Shown: positions 35,080 to 44,789 of the stretch, in pieces
How the letters are laid out: each line of letters begins with the position of its first letter
Numbering within the stretch: position 1 is the first letter of the stretch
Notes under the pieces: model-generated
Seen by the model: only the letters and a program-made list of their open reading frames with translations
The model's database searches: none
What the model was told of the DNA's origin: nothing
Position numbers and translations under genes: made by a program
Origin: an uncultured Psychroserpens sp.
Lineage (GTDB): Bacteria > Bacteroidota > Bacteroidia > Flavobacteriales > Flavobacteriaceae
Direction: 5' to 3'
DNA: 64,000 nt
Assembly (NCBI GenBank): GCA_947488655.1
Contig: CANKZZ010000001.1
Span: forward strand, 496,001 to 560,000

Positions 35080-35100
35080 ATTCGACAAAAACTAATATAA

Positions 35101-36300
35101 ATGAAATTTATTATTACAATCACACTCTCTTTGTGTGTTGTATGCATTGTTAATTCTCAAGAGATAAGTGATACGTCTTTTGGTAAAGGGTTAATAAACT
35201 TTACAGCAAAAGATAGTTCCTTTAGTATAAAATTCGCGCCTCGCTTTCAAGTACGTTCAATATCTTCATGGGATTATGATGGAGAGCAATATGGTAGCCC
35301 AGAACATAATTTTATTGTAAGACGTGCACGATTAAAATTTGATGGATTTGCTTATAGCCCTAAACTTAAATATAAAATAGAGCTCGGTTTATCTAATAGA
35401 GATATATCTGGTGCAAACCAATTTAATAGAAACACACCTCGTTATATTTTAGATGCTGTTTTAATGTGGAATTTCTCCGGAAATTGGGAATTGTGGGCAG
35501 GCCAAACAAAGCTACCTGGCAATGTAGAGCGTGTAGTATCATCAGGAAATCTGCAATTAATTAACCGTTCATTATTAAATAGTCGTTTTAATTTAGATCG
35601 TGATATTGGTATACAATTACGTCATAAAACGAAATTAGGCGGTAAATTTTTAATACGAGAAAAGTTGGCATTATCACAAGGGGAAGGTCGTAATGTAACA
35701 GAAGGTAATGAAGGTGGTTTGCAATATACAGCTCGTTTAGAGCTTTTACCTTTTGGAACATTTAAGTCAAAAGGAGATTATGTACAAGCCGATGTAAAAC
35801 GTGAGAAAACACCAAAATTAATGTTTGGCTTAACGTATAATCTAAATCGAGATGCAGTTAGAGAACGCAGTGGTTTGGGTGATTATATGTTTAGAAGCGA
35901 TGAATCACTTTATCAAACAGATGTTACTACGTTTTTTGCAGATGCTATGTTTAAATATCATGGGTTTTCCTTTATGGGAGAATATGCAAAGCGTACTGCA
36001 AATAATCCAATAGCTATAGACGTAGATGGAACTCCTACAGGTGATGTTGTTTTGACGGGTAATGCTTTAAATTTACAAGCTGGTTATCTTTTTAATAGTA
36101 ATTATGAAATTGCAACTCGTTTTACAACTTTAGATTATGAGTCTGTAACTGGCACATTACCAACAAAGCAATATACCCTTGGTGCCTCAAAATATATTGT
36201 TGGACATAAATTAAAAGTACAAACCGATATAAGCTATACAACCCTAAATGGAAATGATGATAATATCATGTTTAGATTAGGGTTTGATATTCATTTTTAA
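35101..36300 (+). CDS. OprO/OprP-type phosphate-selective porin
   Basis: A 399-residue outer-membrane beta-barrel with signal peptide MKFIITITLSLCVVCIVNSQ. It has the porin O/P features FAPRFQVRSISSWDYDGEQYGSPEHNFIVRRARLKFDG, VLMWNFSGNWELWAGQTKLPGNVERV and SRFNLDRDIGIQL, and ends in an aromatic residue (LGFDIHF). It should allow phosphate or other anions through the outer membrane. The PiT transporter gene follows after 79 bp with its own promoter. Sixteen bases of its 5' UTR are perfectly complementary to the candidate sRNA just upstream. Confidence 0.9.
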   Translation: MKFIITITLSLCVVCIVNSQEISDTSFGKGLINFTAKDSSFSIKFAPRFQVRSISSWDYDGEQYGSPEHNFIVRRARLKFDGFAYSPKLKYKIELGLSNRDISGANQFNRNTPRYILDAVLMWNFSGNWELWAGQTKLPGNVERVVSSGNLQLINRSLLNSRFNLDRDIGIQLRHKTKLGGKFLIREKLALSQGEGRNVTEGNEGGLQYTARLELLPFGTFKSKGDYVQADVKREKTPKLMFGLTYNLNRDAVRERSGLGDYMFRSDESLYQTDVTTFFADAMFKYHGFSFMGEYAKRTANNPIAIDVDGTPTGDVVLTGNALNLQAGYLFNSNYEIATRFTTLDYESVTGTLPTKQYTLGASKYIVGHKLKVQTDISYTTLNGNDDNIMFRLGFDIHF

Positions 36301-36311
36301 CACTAAAAACA

Positions 36312-36355
36312 TAACAATTAGGTAACATATTGCAGAGAAACTCTAGATATATTTG
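36312..36355 (+). promoter_or_regulatory. PiT promoter with Pho-box-like repeat
   Basis: TAACA at 36312 and 36323 (11 bp apart) are followed by TATATTTG at 36348-36355, an exact -7 match. The second repeat starts 29 bp before TTTG, the same as in the lipoprotein promoter. Confidence 0.55.
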
Positions 36356-36379
36356 CAGGCCCTTTTAAACTAAAGATTT

Positions 36380-38698
36380 ATGGATAATATTTATTTATAT
36401 ATGATTATTGCGCTAGCCATTTTAGCAATTGCTGATTTGGTTGTAGGTGTAAGTAACGATGCGGTTAATTTTTTAAATTCTGCAATTGGTTCTAAGGCTA
36501 TTTCGTTTAGAACTATAATGATTACAGCTAGTATTGGTGTTGCCATAGGAGCTGTATTCTCGAGTGGAATGATGGAAGTAGCAAGAAAAGGGATTTTTAA
36601 TCCAGGAGAATTCATGTTCAATGAGATCATGATAATTTTCATGGCAGTTATGATAACCGATATTCTACTGCTCGATTTCTTTAATTCTATTGGTATGCCA
36701 ACATCAACTACAGTATCTATTGTTTTTGAGTTGTTAGGTGCAGCTGTAGCTATGGCTTTGATAAAAATTGGTCATGATGGTGGTAATTTTGATGATGTGG
36801 TTGGTTATATCAACACTTCTAAAGCCACTCAAATAATATTTGGTATTCTACTATCGGTCGTCGTCGCCTTTTCTATAGGAGCCTTAGTGCAATGGGTTTC
36901 TAGATTATTATTATCATATAATTTTGAAAAAAAGGCAGCTTGGGTAGGTGCAGTATTTGGTGGATTAGCAATAACAGCTATTAGCTATTTCATCTTTATG
37001 AAGGGCTTAAAAGGAACCTCTTATGCAAGTGAGTCTTTTGATATTCTAAGTGGTGCAACCATGAAAGATTTTTTAGAGAATGAAGTCTTATCTATTATCT
37101 TAGTGAGTTTAGTGATATGGTCAATTTTCTCATACCTATTAATAGCATTCTTTAAAATTAATATCTACAAGTTAATTATAATTATAGGAACTTTTGCATT
37201 AGCATTGGCCTTTGCAGGTAATGACCTTGTAAACTTTATTGGAGTTCCAATTGCTGCATATAATGCCTTTGAGCAATGGACACTTTCTGGTTTACCTGCT
37301 ACAGATTTCCCTATGGATGTCTTAGCAGAAAAAGTACCTACCAATAATTTATTACTTTTTGCTGCTGGTATGATTATGGTGTTAACATTATGGTTTTCTA
37401 CTAAAGCTAAAAATGTTGTAAAAACATCTTTAGATTTAGCCAGCCAAGGAGAAACTAAAGAACGTTTTAAACCAAATTTTTTATCTAGAGGGTTTGTTAG
37501 AGTAGCTGTAGGCTTATCACAAATGTCTTCATATATTTTACCAAAGACTTGGCAGGATACAATAGAGAAACAATTTGAACCGCCTGTAATTACATTACCA
37601 AAAGATAAAAAATATGAGTTGCCAGCTTTTGATTTAGTTCGTGCAGCAGTTAACTTAATGGTTGCAGCAGTATTAATATCTATTGCGACTTCATACAAAT
37701 TACCATTATCTACTACCTATGTAACTTTTATGGTTGCTATGGGTACATCATTAGCAGATAGGGCTTGGGGAGCAGAAAGTGCTGTTTATAGAGTTGCTGG
37801 TGTAATTAATGTAATTGGTGGTTGGTTTTTTACAGCAATTAGTGCCTTTTTAGCTGCAGCTCTCGTGGCTTATTTACTAAATCTCAACTTAAAAGTAATG
37901 TTCCCTATACTTTTATTTGCAGCTTTTGGTCTATTACTAAGAAATTATATATCACACAATAAAAAGTCTAAGGAGTCTAAAGTAGAGGATAGTTTAACTA
38001 AGGCAGAGAGTAGCTCAGTACAAGGTGTAATTCATGAAAGTGCAGAAAATATTGCAAATGTTGTAAAACGTGGTAATAAAATTTACACAAATGCTATTAA
38101 TGGTTTAGCAATACAGGATTTATCTCTATTGAAAAAGAATAAAAAGCAAGTCAATAAGCTATCTAATGAAATCGATGAATTACGTGATAATATATTCTAT
38201 TTCATTAAAAACCTTGATGAATCTAGTATAGGTGCCAGTAATTTTTATATTAATATTTTGGGTTACTTACAAGATATGACTCAGTCTTTAGAGTATATAT
38301 CTAAAGTAAGTCATAAGCACGTTAATAATAATCATAAAAAACTAAAGTTCTCTCAAATTAAAGAATTGAAAGAAGTTGACGATAAAATGGAAATTTTATT
38401 TAATAACACTAAAGCAGCGTTTGATTCTCGTTCTTTTGAGCAAATAGGTGCTATATTAAATCAAAGATCTGAAGTTTATACAATGGTTAAGGAGAAGATC
38501 CAAAAACAAGTAGAGCGAACTAGAACAGACGAGTCTAGTCCAAAAAATACGACATTATACTTTAGTTTACTCCTAGAAACTAAAGATTTACTAAAAGCAA
38601 CTATGAGCCTTTTAGAAGAGTATCATAATGCTCATGATAGTAAAATAGAACCAGCCAAATTACCAGGTTCTGATACAGAAACGAGTATCGAAAACTAA
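36380..38698 (+). CDS. PiT-family inorganic phosphate transporter with PhoU-like C-terminus
   Basis: A 772-residue protein. Residues about 1-540 form the PiT transporter with both signature halves (LVVGVSNDAVNFLNSAIGSKAISFR near the N-terminus and LPLSTTYVTFMVAMGTSLADRAWG in the second half). They are separated by a long insert in which the helix AFAGNDLVNFIGVPIAA is also PiT-like. Residues about 550-760 are a charged helical region like PhoU, often fused or adjacent to PiT proteins. It carries phosphate across the inner membrane and completes the route from the OprO/P-type porin upstream. A strong terminator follows. Confidence 0.93.
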   Translation: MDNIYLYMIIALAILAIADLVVGVSNDAVNFLNSAIGSKAISFRTIMITASIGVAIGAVFSSGMMEVARKGIFNPGEFMFNEIMIIFMAVMITDILLLDFFNSIGMPTSTTVSIVFELLGAAVAMALIKIGHDGGNFDDVVGYINTSKATQIIFGILLSVVVAFSIGALVQWVSRLLLSYNFEKKAAWVGAVFGGLAITAISYFIFMKGLKGTSYASESFDILSGATMKDFLENEVLSIILVSLVIWSIFSYLLIAFFKINIYKLIIIIGTFALALAFAGNDLVNFIGVPIAAYNAFEQWTLSGLPATDFPMDVLAEKVPTNNLLLFAAGMIMVLTLWFSTKAKNVVKTSLDLASQGETKERFKPNFLSRGFVRVAVGLSQMSSYILPKTWQDTIEKQFEPPVITLPKDKKYELPAFDLVRAAVNLMVAAVLISIATSYKLPLSTTYVTFMVAMGTSLADRAWGAESAVYRVAGVINVIGGWFFTAISAFLAAALVAYLLNLNLKVMFPILLFAAFGLLLRNYISHNKKSKESKVEDSLTKAESSSVQGVIHESAENIANVVKRGNKIYTNAINGLAIQDLSLLKKNKKQVNKLSNEIDELRDNIFYFIKNLDESSIGASNFYINILGYLQDMTQSLEYISKVSHKHVNNNHKKLKFSQIKELKEVDDKMEILFNNTKAAFDSRSFEQIGAILNQRSEVYTMVKEKIQKQVERTRTDESSPKNTTLYFSLLLETKDLLKATMSLLEEYHNAHDSKIEPAKLPGSDTETSIEN

Positions 38699-38702
38699 AA
38701 AC

Positions 38703-38735
38703 AAAAAAGACCATCATTTATAGATGGTCTTTTTT
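38703..38735. terminator. Bidirectional terminator, PiT / RDD genes
   Basis: A 13-bp stem 38703-38715 with 38723-38735 (core GACCATC/GATGGTC, loop ATTTATA), with A run before and T run after. Confidence 0.9.
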
Positions 38736-38756
38736 TATTTTAGGATTTATTTGAAT

Positions 38757-39260
38757 TTATTCACCAATTTTTCCAATTTCATCTAAGTCTTCAAACGTAG
38801 CAATTTTAGCATCAAACTTTGCAACGTCAACCACATAAGTTTTTGATATAGAATCGTGCCAACCTTTACCTTCTTCTCCTAAAAACGAAAAATGCTCAAA
38901 TGGAATTAAACGACATAAAGAGCGTACTAAAATTTCATTAAAAGTAGGTTTAGAACCATCATAAAGTACCACTTTAGTTTTGGTAATATATTTACCTAAA
39001 GAGCGACCTGTGAGAGTTTCTATAGTTGTGTAGTAAATTAGTAATATGATATAGCCAAAAATAAATTCCATAAGCCTACCAGAATTAAAAAAGAAATCTA
39101 TAAAACCGTAACTACCTGTCAACTCTGATACGACACCAATGACAAATCCTATGGCTCCACCTATTAGGATTTGTACTATGTAGTCTAATACAAAATTTGC
39201 AAATCTTATGCCTTTTGATGCTAATACATCTGGTGTTACTGTGTATTTTATTCTGTTCAT
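38757..39260 (-). CDS. RDD family membrane protein
   Basis: A 167-residue protein with the RDD fold. It has the first helix with Arg (KGIRFANFVLDYIVQILIGG), the Asp within helix 1, a second and third helix, and the conserved segment GRSLGKYITKTKVVLYDGSKPTFNEILVRSLCRLIPF. RDD proteins are small polytopic proteins, some linked to Na+ or osmolyte transport. Function here is unknown. It has a paralogue at 40068, and the two flank a DUF6503 gene. Confidence 0.85.
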   Translation of the reverse strand: MNRIKYTVTPDVLASKGIRFANFVLDYIVQILIGGAIGFVIGVVSELTGSYGFIDFFFNSGRLMEFIFGYIILLIYYTTIETLTGRSLGKYITKTKVVLYDGSKPTFNEILVRSLCRLIPFEHFSFLGEEGKGWHDSISKTYVVDVAKFDAKIATFEDLDEIGKIGE

Positions 39261-39348
39261 AGTAGTTGGTTTTAGGTTTAGTTAGTTTCAAATATAATAT
39301 TCTTAGTTTAATCTCAAATAGATTATTTTAGTATTATAATTTTACCTT

Positions 39349-40071
39349 ATGAAATACTATTACATAATCATAATCACGTTGTTGAGCTTACAGTCTTTAT
39401 TTTCTCAAGAGATAACTGGGCAGGAACTATTACAAAATGCAATTTCATATCATGACCCAAATAATAATTGGTTAGATTTTAATGGCGAATTCTTAATTAC
39501 TATGAAGACACCAAATAATCCAACCCGAGAAAGTAGAGTAGTTATTAATTTACCTTCGGAATTTTTCTATGTTAAAGCCAAACGAGACTCTACAACAACA
39601 GAGTATACTTTAGATAAAACCGACTGTATAATAAAATTAAATGGAGCAGTTGATATTTCCGAAGAAAATAAAAAAAAGCATAATTTGAATTGCGAAAGAG
39701 CCAACTTATATAAAAACTATTATACGTATCTCTACGGTTTACCCATGAAATTAAATGATGAAGGCACTATAATACATGATGATGTTGAGCGTAAGTCTTT
39801 TAAAGGAAAAGAATATCTAGTTTTAAAAGTGGCTTATGATAAAAGTGTAGGGAGTGATGTATGGTATTTTTATTTTGATCCAGATAGTTATGCTATGGAG
39901 ATATATCAGTTTTATAAAACCGATTCAAATGGAACTGTTAAATTAGATACTGGAGAGTATATTTTACTTACAGATACTACAGTGGTTAATGGTATAAAAT
40001 TGCCAAGAGACAGAGCTTGGTACTATAATAAAGACGATAAGTATTTGGGTACAGATTTTTTAGAAAATTAA
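39349..40071 (+). CDS. DUF6503-like exported protein
   Basis: A 240-residue protein with signal peptide MKYYYIIIITLLSLQSLFSQ. The mature region starts ITGQELLQNAISYHDPNNNWLDFNGEFLI and continues with beta strands and YFDPDSYAMEIYQFY, fitting the Bacteroidota DUF6503 family (LolA-like beta sheet). It is probably periplasmic and could bind a lipid, but this is not established. Its stop codon shares TTAA with the stop of the convergent RDD gene. It contains two copies of the TTCCGAAG octamer (39554 and 39657). Confidence 0.75.
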   Translation: MKYYYIIIITLLSLQSLFSQEITGQELLQNAISYHDPNNNWLDFNGEFLITMKTPNNPTRESRVVINLPSEFFYVKAKRDSTTTEYTLDKTDCIIKLNGAVDISEENKKKHNLNCERANLYKNYYTYLYGLPMKLNDEGTIIHDDVERKSFKGKEYLVLKVAYDKSVGSDVWYFYFDPDSYAMEIYQFYKTDSNGTVKLDTGEYILLTDTTVVNGIKLPRDRAWYYNKDDKYLGTDFLEN

Positions 40072-40577
40072 AAATCTTCACCAATTAAACCAATTTGTTC
40101 TAACTCAATAATAGAATTTTTTTTCTCATTAAATTTATCTGCCTTAACCACATAACAGTTGGCGATAGAGTCGTGCCAACCTTTACCATTTACTCCTAAA
40201 AATGAAAGACCATCAAAGGGTATCCATCTACTAAAACTTCTTTTTAATAATTGTTTGGTCGTTGGCTCACTACCATCTGTAGAGATTACAATGGTATTTG
40301 TTGCATATTTTCCTAACGTTTTAAATGTGTATTTTTCCATTAGAAAATAATAAGCAAACATAAAGAGATAGCTAATTATAGTGTCTTCTATTTCAGACAT
40401 GCCATTCCAATAATCACTTAAAGTGTAGTTGCCTGTAAATTCTCCTAGATAGAAAAAACCGTAAGATAAGGCATAAAGAAAAGCGTATTGAGGTACTGTA
40501 TCTATAATATGATGAAGAAAGCGTTGTCCTTTACTTGCTAATAAATCTTCGGTTATTTCAACTGTGTTTTGATGCAT
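40068..40577 (-). CDS. RDD family membrane protein, second copy
   Basis: A 169-residue RDD protein paralogous to the one at 38757. It has KGQRFLHHIIDTVPQYAFLYAL in helix 1, a middle hydrophobic pair, and KTLGKYATNTIVISTDGSEPTTKQLLKRSFSRWIPFDGLSFLGVNGKGWHDS. The last block (LSFLG.nGKGWHDSI) is shared with the first copy (FSFLGEEGKGWHDSI), pointing to duplication. It overlaps the DUF6503 gene tail by 4 bp. Confidence 0.85.
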   Translation of the reverse strand: MHQNTVEITEDLLASKGQRFLHHIIDTVPQYAFLYALSYGFFYLGEFTGNYTLSDYWNGMSEIEDTIISYLFMFAYYFLMEKYTFKTLGKYATNTIVISTDGSEPTTKQLLKRSFSRWIPFDGLSFLGVNGKGWHDSIANCYVVKADKFNEKKNSIIELEQIGLIGEDF

Positions 40578-40607
40578 GAATGGTGGGGATTAAGAAATTC
40601 AAACATA

Positions 40608-40647
40608 AAAAAAGCATCTTAATAATCAAATATCAAGATGCTTTTTT
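40608..40647. terminator. Bidirectional terminator, nrdA 3' side
   Basis: A 13-bp stem 40608-40620 with 40635-40647 (core GCATCTT/AAGATGC), A-rich before and T-rich after. It terminates nrdA on the minus strand. Confidence 0.85.
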
Positions 40648-40668
40648 ATTATTTAGTAATTATGAGTT

Positions 40669-43161
40669 TTAAGAACCACACATCAAACAATCATCACCTT
40701 CGGCTTCTTTTGCTTGAGAGATTAATGCTTTCATTTCTTCGGCACTCATAGGTTCTACATCTACTTTCTCAGCAGTAACTACTGTTTTTTGAGCAAATTT
40801 AGCAGCAGTATCTGCAGCTTTTTGTTGCTTTTGAGCAATAGAATCTACCTCTACAGTAGTTATTGCAGGTTCTGCAACAGGCTCAGCTTTTGCTGCTCTG
40901 GTAATAGTTACTTTTTTAGCATCTACAGCACTCTTAGTACGCAAGTAATACATACCTGTTTTTAATCCGCTTTTCCAAGCATAGAAATGCATTGATGTTA
41001 ATTTTGCCATCGTAGCGCCTTCCAAAAATAAGTTTAAAGATTGAGATTGATCTATAAAATATCCTCTTTGACGAGACATATCTATAATATCTTTCATACT
41101 TAATTCCCAAACAGTTTTGTAAAGGTCTTTAATGTCTTGAGGTATAATATCTACACCTTGTATAGAGCCATTAGCACGCATGATTTCATTTTTAAGATTT
41201 TCATCCCAAAGACCAAGCTCAACTAAATCTTCTAATAAATGTTTATTTACAACGATAAACTCTCCAGATAATACACGACGTGTATAAATGTTAGAAGTAT
41301 ATGGCTCAAAACATTCGTTATTACCAAGAATTTGTGAAGTAGATGCGGTTGGCATTGGAGCCACTAATAATGAATTACGAACACCATGCTTAGCAACATC
41401 TTTTCTCAACTTATCCCAATCCCAACGACCACTTAAGGTGTCTTCATCTATATTCCATAAGTTATGCTGAAATTGGCCTTGGCTTATTGGAGAACCTTCG
41501 TAGCTCTCATAAGGACCATCAACTTTAGCTTCTTCCATACTTGCAGTAACTGCAGCATAGTATAATGTTTCAAAAATATCTTGATTTAAAGCTTTTGCTT
41601 CATCACTAGTAAATGGCATACGTAATTTAATAAAAGTATCTGCCAAACCTTGTACACCTAAACCAACTGGTCTATGTCTAAAGTTAGAGTTTTCTGCCTC
41701 TTTTACAGGATAGTAATTTCTATCAATTACCTTATTTAAGTTTTTAGTTACACGTTTTGTGATTTTAAATAACTCTTTATGGTCAAACGCACCATTTTTA
41801 ACAAACATTGGTAATGCAATAGATGCTAAATTACAAACAGCAACTTCATCTGGAGCAGTATACTCCATAATTTCTGTACATAAGTTTGATGAGCGTATAG
41901 TGCCTAAATTTTTCTGGTTAGATTTACGGTTTGCTGCATCTTTATACAACATGTAAGGCGTTCCAGTTTCAATTTGAGATTCTAATATTTTTTCCCAAAG
42001 TTCACGAGCTTTTATAGCTTTACGACCTTTGCCCTCAGTTTCATATTTAGTATAAAGCGCTTCAAATTCTTCAGAGTGTACATCACATAATCCAGGACAT
42101 TCATTTGGGCACATTAATGTCCATAGGCCATCTTCTTGTACACGTTTCATAAATAAATCTGGCATCCACATTGCGTAGAATAAATCTCGAGCACGTAACT
42201 CTTCGGCACCATGATTTTTCTTAAGATCTAAGAAACTCATAATGTCGGCATGCCAAGGCTCAATATACATTGCAAAACTTCCTTTCCGTTTTCCGCCACC
42301 TTGATCTACGTAACGCGCAGTATCATTAAATACTTTAAGCATTGGTACAATACCATTACTTGTTCCGTTTGTTCCTGCAATGTAACTTCCTGTAGCTCTC
42401 ACATTGTGAATAGATAATCCTATTCCACCAGCAGATTGAGAAATTTTAGCAGTTTGTTTTAAGGTATCATAAATACCATCAATACTATCATCTTTCATTG
42501 TTAATAAAAAACAAGATGACATTTGAGGTTTTGGTGTACCAGAGTTAAAAAGTGTAGGTGTAGCGTGTGTAAAATATTTTTTAGACATAAGTTCATATGT
42601 CTCAAGTGCAGCGTCAAGATCATTAATATGAATTCCTATAGAAACTCTCATTAACATATGTTGTGGTCGCTCAGCAATTTGACCATTTAATTTTAAAAGG
42701 TAAGAACGCTCTAAAGTTTTAAAGCCAAAATAATCATACCCAAAGTCACGGTTATAGATAATAGACGAATCTAATTTATCTTTATTATCCATAATAACTT
42801 TATAAACTTCGTCACTTAAAAGCGGTGCTTTTTTACCGTTTCTTGGGTTGACATAAGTATATAAATCTGTCATAACCTCACTAAAAGTCTTTTTAGTGTT
42901 TTTATGTAAGTTAGAGACCGAAATACGTGCAGCCAATCTTGCGTAATCAGGATGAGCAGTCGTCATTGTTGCAGCTTGCTCAGCAGCTAAATTATCTAAT
43001 TCACTAGTAGTAACACCATCATATAATCCATCAATTACACGCATAGCTACCTTGATAGGATCTACAAGTTCGTTAAGTCCGTAACACAATTTACGCACTC
43101 TAGCAGTGATCTTATCAAACATTATTGGTTCTTTTCTACCGTCTCTTTTTAATACAAACAT
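40669..43161 (-). CDS. nrdA: Ribonucleoside-diphosphate reductase alpha subunit, class Ia
   Basis: An 830-residue large subunit that reduces NDPs to dNDPs. The N-terminus is an ATP-cone allosteric domain ([26 protein letters not shown]). The catalytic barrel includes MSSCFLL, the NLCTEI loop (conserved Asn-x-Cys-x-Glu) and the region [21 protein letters not shown]. The C-terminal tail ends CLMCGS, with the redox-relay cysteines C825 and C828. A linker rich in Ala/Glu/Lys precedes the tail. It follows nrdB on the same strand after 193 bp of structured spacer. Confidence 0.95.
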   Translation of the reverse strand: MFVLKRDGRKEPIMFDKITARVRKLCYGLNELVDPIKVAMRVIDGLYDGVTTSELDNLAAEQAATMTTAHPDYARLAARISVSNLHKNTKKTFSEVMTDLYTYVNPRNGKKAPLLSDEVYKVIMDNKDKLDSSIIYNRDFGYDYFGFKTLERSYLLKLNGQIAERPQHMLMRVSIGIHINDLDAALETYELMSKKYFTHATPTLFNSGTPKPQMSSCFLLTMKDDSIDGIYDTLKQTAKISQSAGGIGLSIHNVRATGSYIAGTNGTSNGIVPMLKVFNDTARYVDQGGGKRKGSFAMYIEPWHADIMSFLDLKKNHGAEELRARDLFYAMWMPDLFMKRVQEDGLWTLMCPNECPGLCDVHSEEFEALYTKYETEGKGRKAIKARELWEKILESQIETGTPYMLYKDAANRKSNQKNLGTIRSSNLCTEIMEYTAPDEVAVCNLASIALPMFVKNGAFDHKELFKITKRVTKNLNKVIDRNYYPVKEAENSNFRHRPVGLGVQGLADTFIKLRMPFTSDEAKALNQDIFETLYYAAVTASMEEAKVDGPYESYEGSPISQGQFQHNLWNIDEDTLSGRWDWDKLRKDVAKHGVRNSLLVAPMPTASTSQILGNNECFEPYTSNIYTRRVLSGEFIVVNKHLLEDLVELGLWDENLKNEIMRANGSIQGVDIIPQDIKDLYKTVWELSMKDIIDMSRQRGYFIDQSQSLNLFLEGATMAKLTSMHFYAWKSGLKTGMYYLRTKSAVDAKKVTITRAAKAEPVAEPAITTVEVDSIAQKQQKAADTAAKFAQKTVVTAEKVDVEPMSAEEMKALISQAKEAEGDDCLMCGS

Positions 43162-43179
43162 AGGTTACACTTTTTTTAG

Positions 43180-43247
43180 TTTTTCTGAAGCTACCATTCA
43201 GAAAAAGGGTTAGTTAGTTATCATTAATCAGTAGGAGACTGACTAAC
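43180..43247 (-). other. Stem-loops in the nrdB-nrdA spacer
   Basis: Two inverted repeats lie in the nrdB-nrdA spacer. The first is perfect 9-bp: 43180-43188 with 43198-43206 (TTTTTCTGA/TCAGAAAAA). The second is 9-bp with one wobble: 43209-43217 with 43239-43247 (GTTAGTTAG/CTGACTAAC). The first stands about 20 bp before the nrdA start on the mRNA, so it could affect ribosome access. Confidence 0.45.
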
Positions 43248-43354
43248 AATGGATTAATAATTAGTTTTTTTTATATAGAAATAATAACTGGTTGTGTTTT
43301 TCCTCAGAAATTTTAAAACTTTAGAAACAGTAAGCCAATTAAAATATTATGTTT

Positions 43355-44344
43355 TTAGAAATCAAAACTGTCTGATCCAAAGTCATACTTATTCTCCTCT
43401 TCTTCTTTGTTAAGAACACCAGCTTTTTGGTATTCAGAAACTCGTTTTTCAAAGAAGTTAGTTTTTCCTTGTAAAGAAATCATATCCATGAAATCAAAAG
43501 GATTTGCTGTATTGTATACTTTTTCACATCCTAAATCTGCAAGTAGACCATCAGTAACAAACTCAAGGTACTGTGACATCAATTTAGAATTCATACCAAT
43601 TAAACTAGCAGGAAGAGACTCTGTAATAAACTCTCTTTCAATGTTTAAGGCATCTACAATAATTTCTTTAATACGTTCTTTTGGTACTTTATTTACTAAA
43701 TGGTGCTCGTGTAAGTGTACAGCAAAATCACAGTGCATACCTTCATCACGAGAAATCAACTCATTAGAGAACGTTAAACCTGGCATAAGACCACGTTTTT
43801 TTAACCAAAATATAGAACAAAACGATCCAGAAAAGAATATACCTTCTACAGCTGCAAATGCGATTAAACGCTCTGCAAAACTTGGAGATTCTATCCATTT
43901 TAATGCCCAATCTGCTTTCTTTTTAATAGCAGGAAATGTTTCAATAGCATTAAAAAGCATTGCTTTTTCTTTCTCGTCTTTTACGTACGTATCAATTAAC
44001 AAAGAGTAAGTTTCACTATGTATGTTTTCCATCATTATTTGGAAACCATAGAAAAATTTAGCTTCGCTATATTGAACTTCGTTTACGAAGTTTTCAGCAA
44101 GATTTTCGTTAACAATACCATCACTTGCAGCAAAAAATGCTAAAACGTGTTTGATAAAATAACGCTCATCATCTGTTAATTTATTTGTCCAATCAGATAT
44201 GTCTTGATGTAAATCAATCTCTTCTGCAGTCCACATGCTAGCTTCAGATTTTTTATACCATTCCCATAAATCATGGTGTTGGATAGGGAAAATTACAAAT
44301 CTATCTTTGTTTTCTTGCAATATTGGTTCTACAGCTTGAGACAT
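43355..44344 (-). CDS. nrdB: Ribonucleoside-diphosphate reductase beta subunit, class Ia
   Basis: A 329-residue ferritin-like radical subunit. It has the diiron ligands in the expected order ([23 protein letters not shown], then [11 protein letters not shown] and [14 protein letters not shown]). The tyrosine in [10 protein letters not shown] is at the radical position, so this is a tyrosyl-radical (class Ia) enzyme of the eukaryote-like branch. It partners with NrdA. Divergent promoter signals for it should lie in the 719-bp gap upstream. Confidence 0.95.
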   Translation of the reverse strand: MSQAVEPILQENKDRFVIFPIQHHDLWEWYKKSEASMWTAEEIDLHQDISDWTNKLTDDERYFIKHVLAFFAASDGIVNENLAENFVNEVQYSEAKFFYGFQIMMENIHSETYSLLIDTYVKDEKEKAMLFNAIETFPAIKKKADWALKWIESPSFAERLIAFAAVEGIFFSGSFCSIFWLKKRGLMPGLTFSNELISRDEGMHCDFAVHLHEHHLVNKVPKERIKEIIVDALNIEREFITESLPASLIGMNSKLMSQYLEFVTDGLLADLGCEKVYNTANPFDFMDMISLQGKTNFFEKRVSEYQKAGVLNKEEEENKYDFGSDSFDF

Positions 44345-44651
44345 AGTAATTGGGTTTTTTAATTTAAATTTTGGCTGAAAAATATAGCGCGATTTGGGAC
44401 TAACAAAGATTGAAAAATGTATGAGATATTTTGGTGTTTTTTGAGAAAGCTTTTCAACAAGTTTTTAACAATACATTATTCGTAAAAAAAGGGTAGTATT
44501 TATAAATATAATCATAACTAATTGATATTTAGTCTATTAAAAATTTATTTTTGCTTTTTATTATGTAGGTATAATCTTATTAAATTGGTGGTTACAAGTG
44601 ATGTTTACTAGATGTTATAATAGCATTAAAATGAATCTTAAATCAAACAAA

Positions 44652-44679
44652 AAAAGAGAACTTTTTACAGTTCTCTTTT
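44652..44679. terminator. Strong stem-loop/terminator in the nrdB-lytT gap, first
   Basis: An 11-bp perfect stem 44652-44662 with 44669-44679 (AAAAGAGAACT/AGTTCTCTTTT). There is an A tract before it and a short pyrimidine run after. It would terminate minus-strand transcripts best. Confidence 0.6.
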
Positions 44680-44757
44680 CTTCCCTAATAATTAACTAAA
44701 CTAACTAAAACTAATCACATGTTGTGAAGCTTTGTTGTTTGAAATTAAATGTCTCAA

Positions 44758-44789
44758 AAAAAAGTCAGGGACTAACCTGACTTTTTTTA
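44758..44789. terminator. Strong stem-loop/terminator in the nrdB-lytT gap, second
   Basis: A 13-bp perfect stem 44758-44770 with 44777-44789 (core GTCAGG/CCTGAC, loop GACTAA), A tract before and T tract after. It can act in either direction. Confidence 0.75.

Noticed and set aside
44600..44698. 32-codon plus-strand frame (MFTRCYNSIKMNLKSNKK...)
   Set aside because: It runs through the first hairpin/terminator and has no ribosome-binding or conservation evidence.
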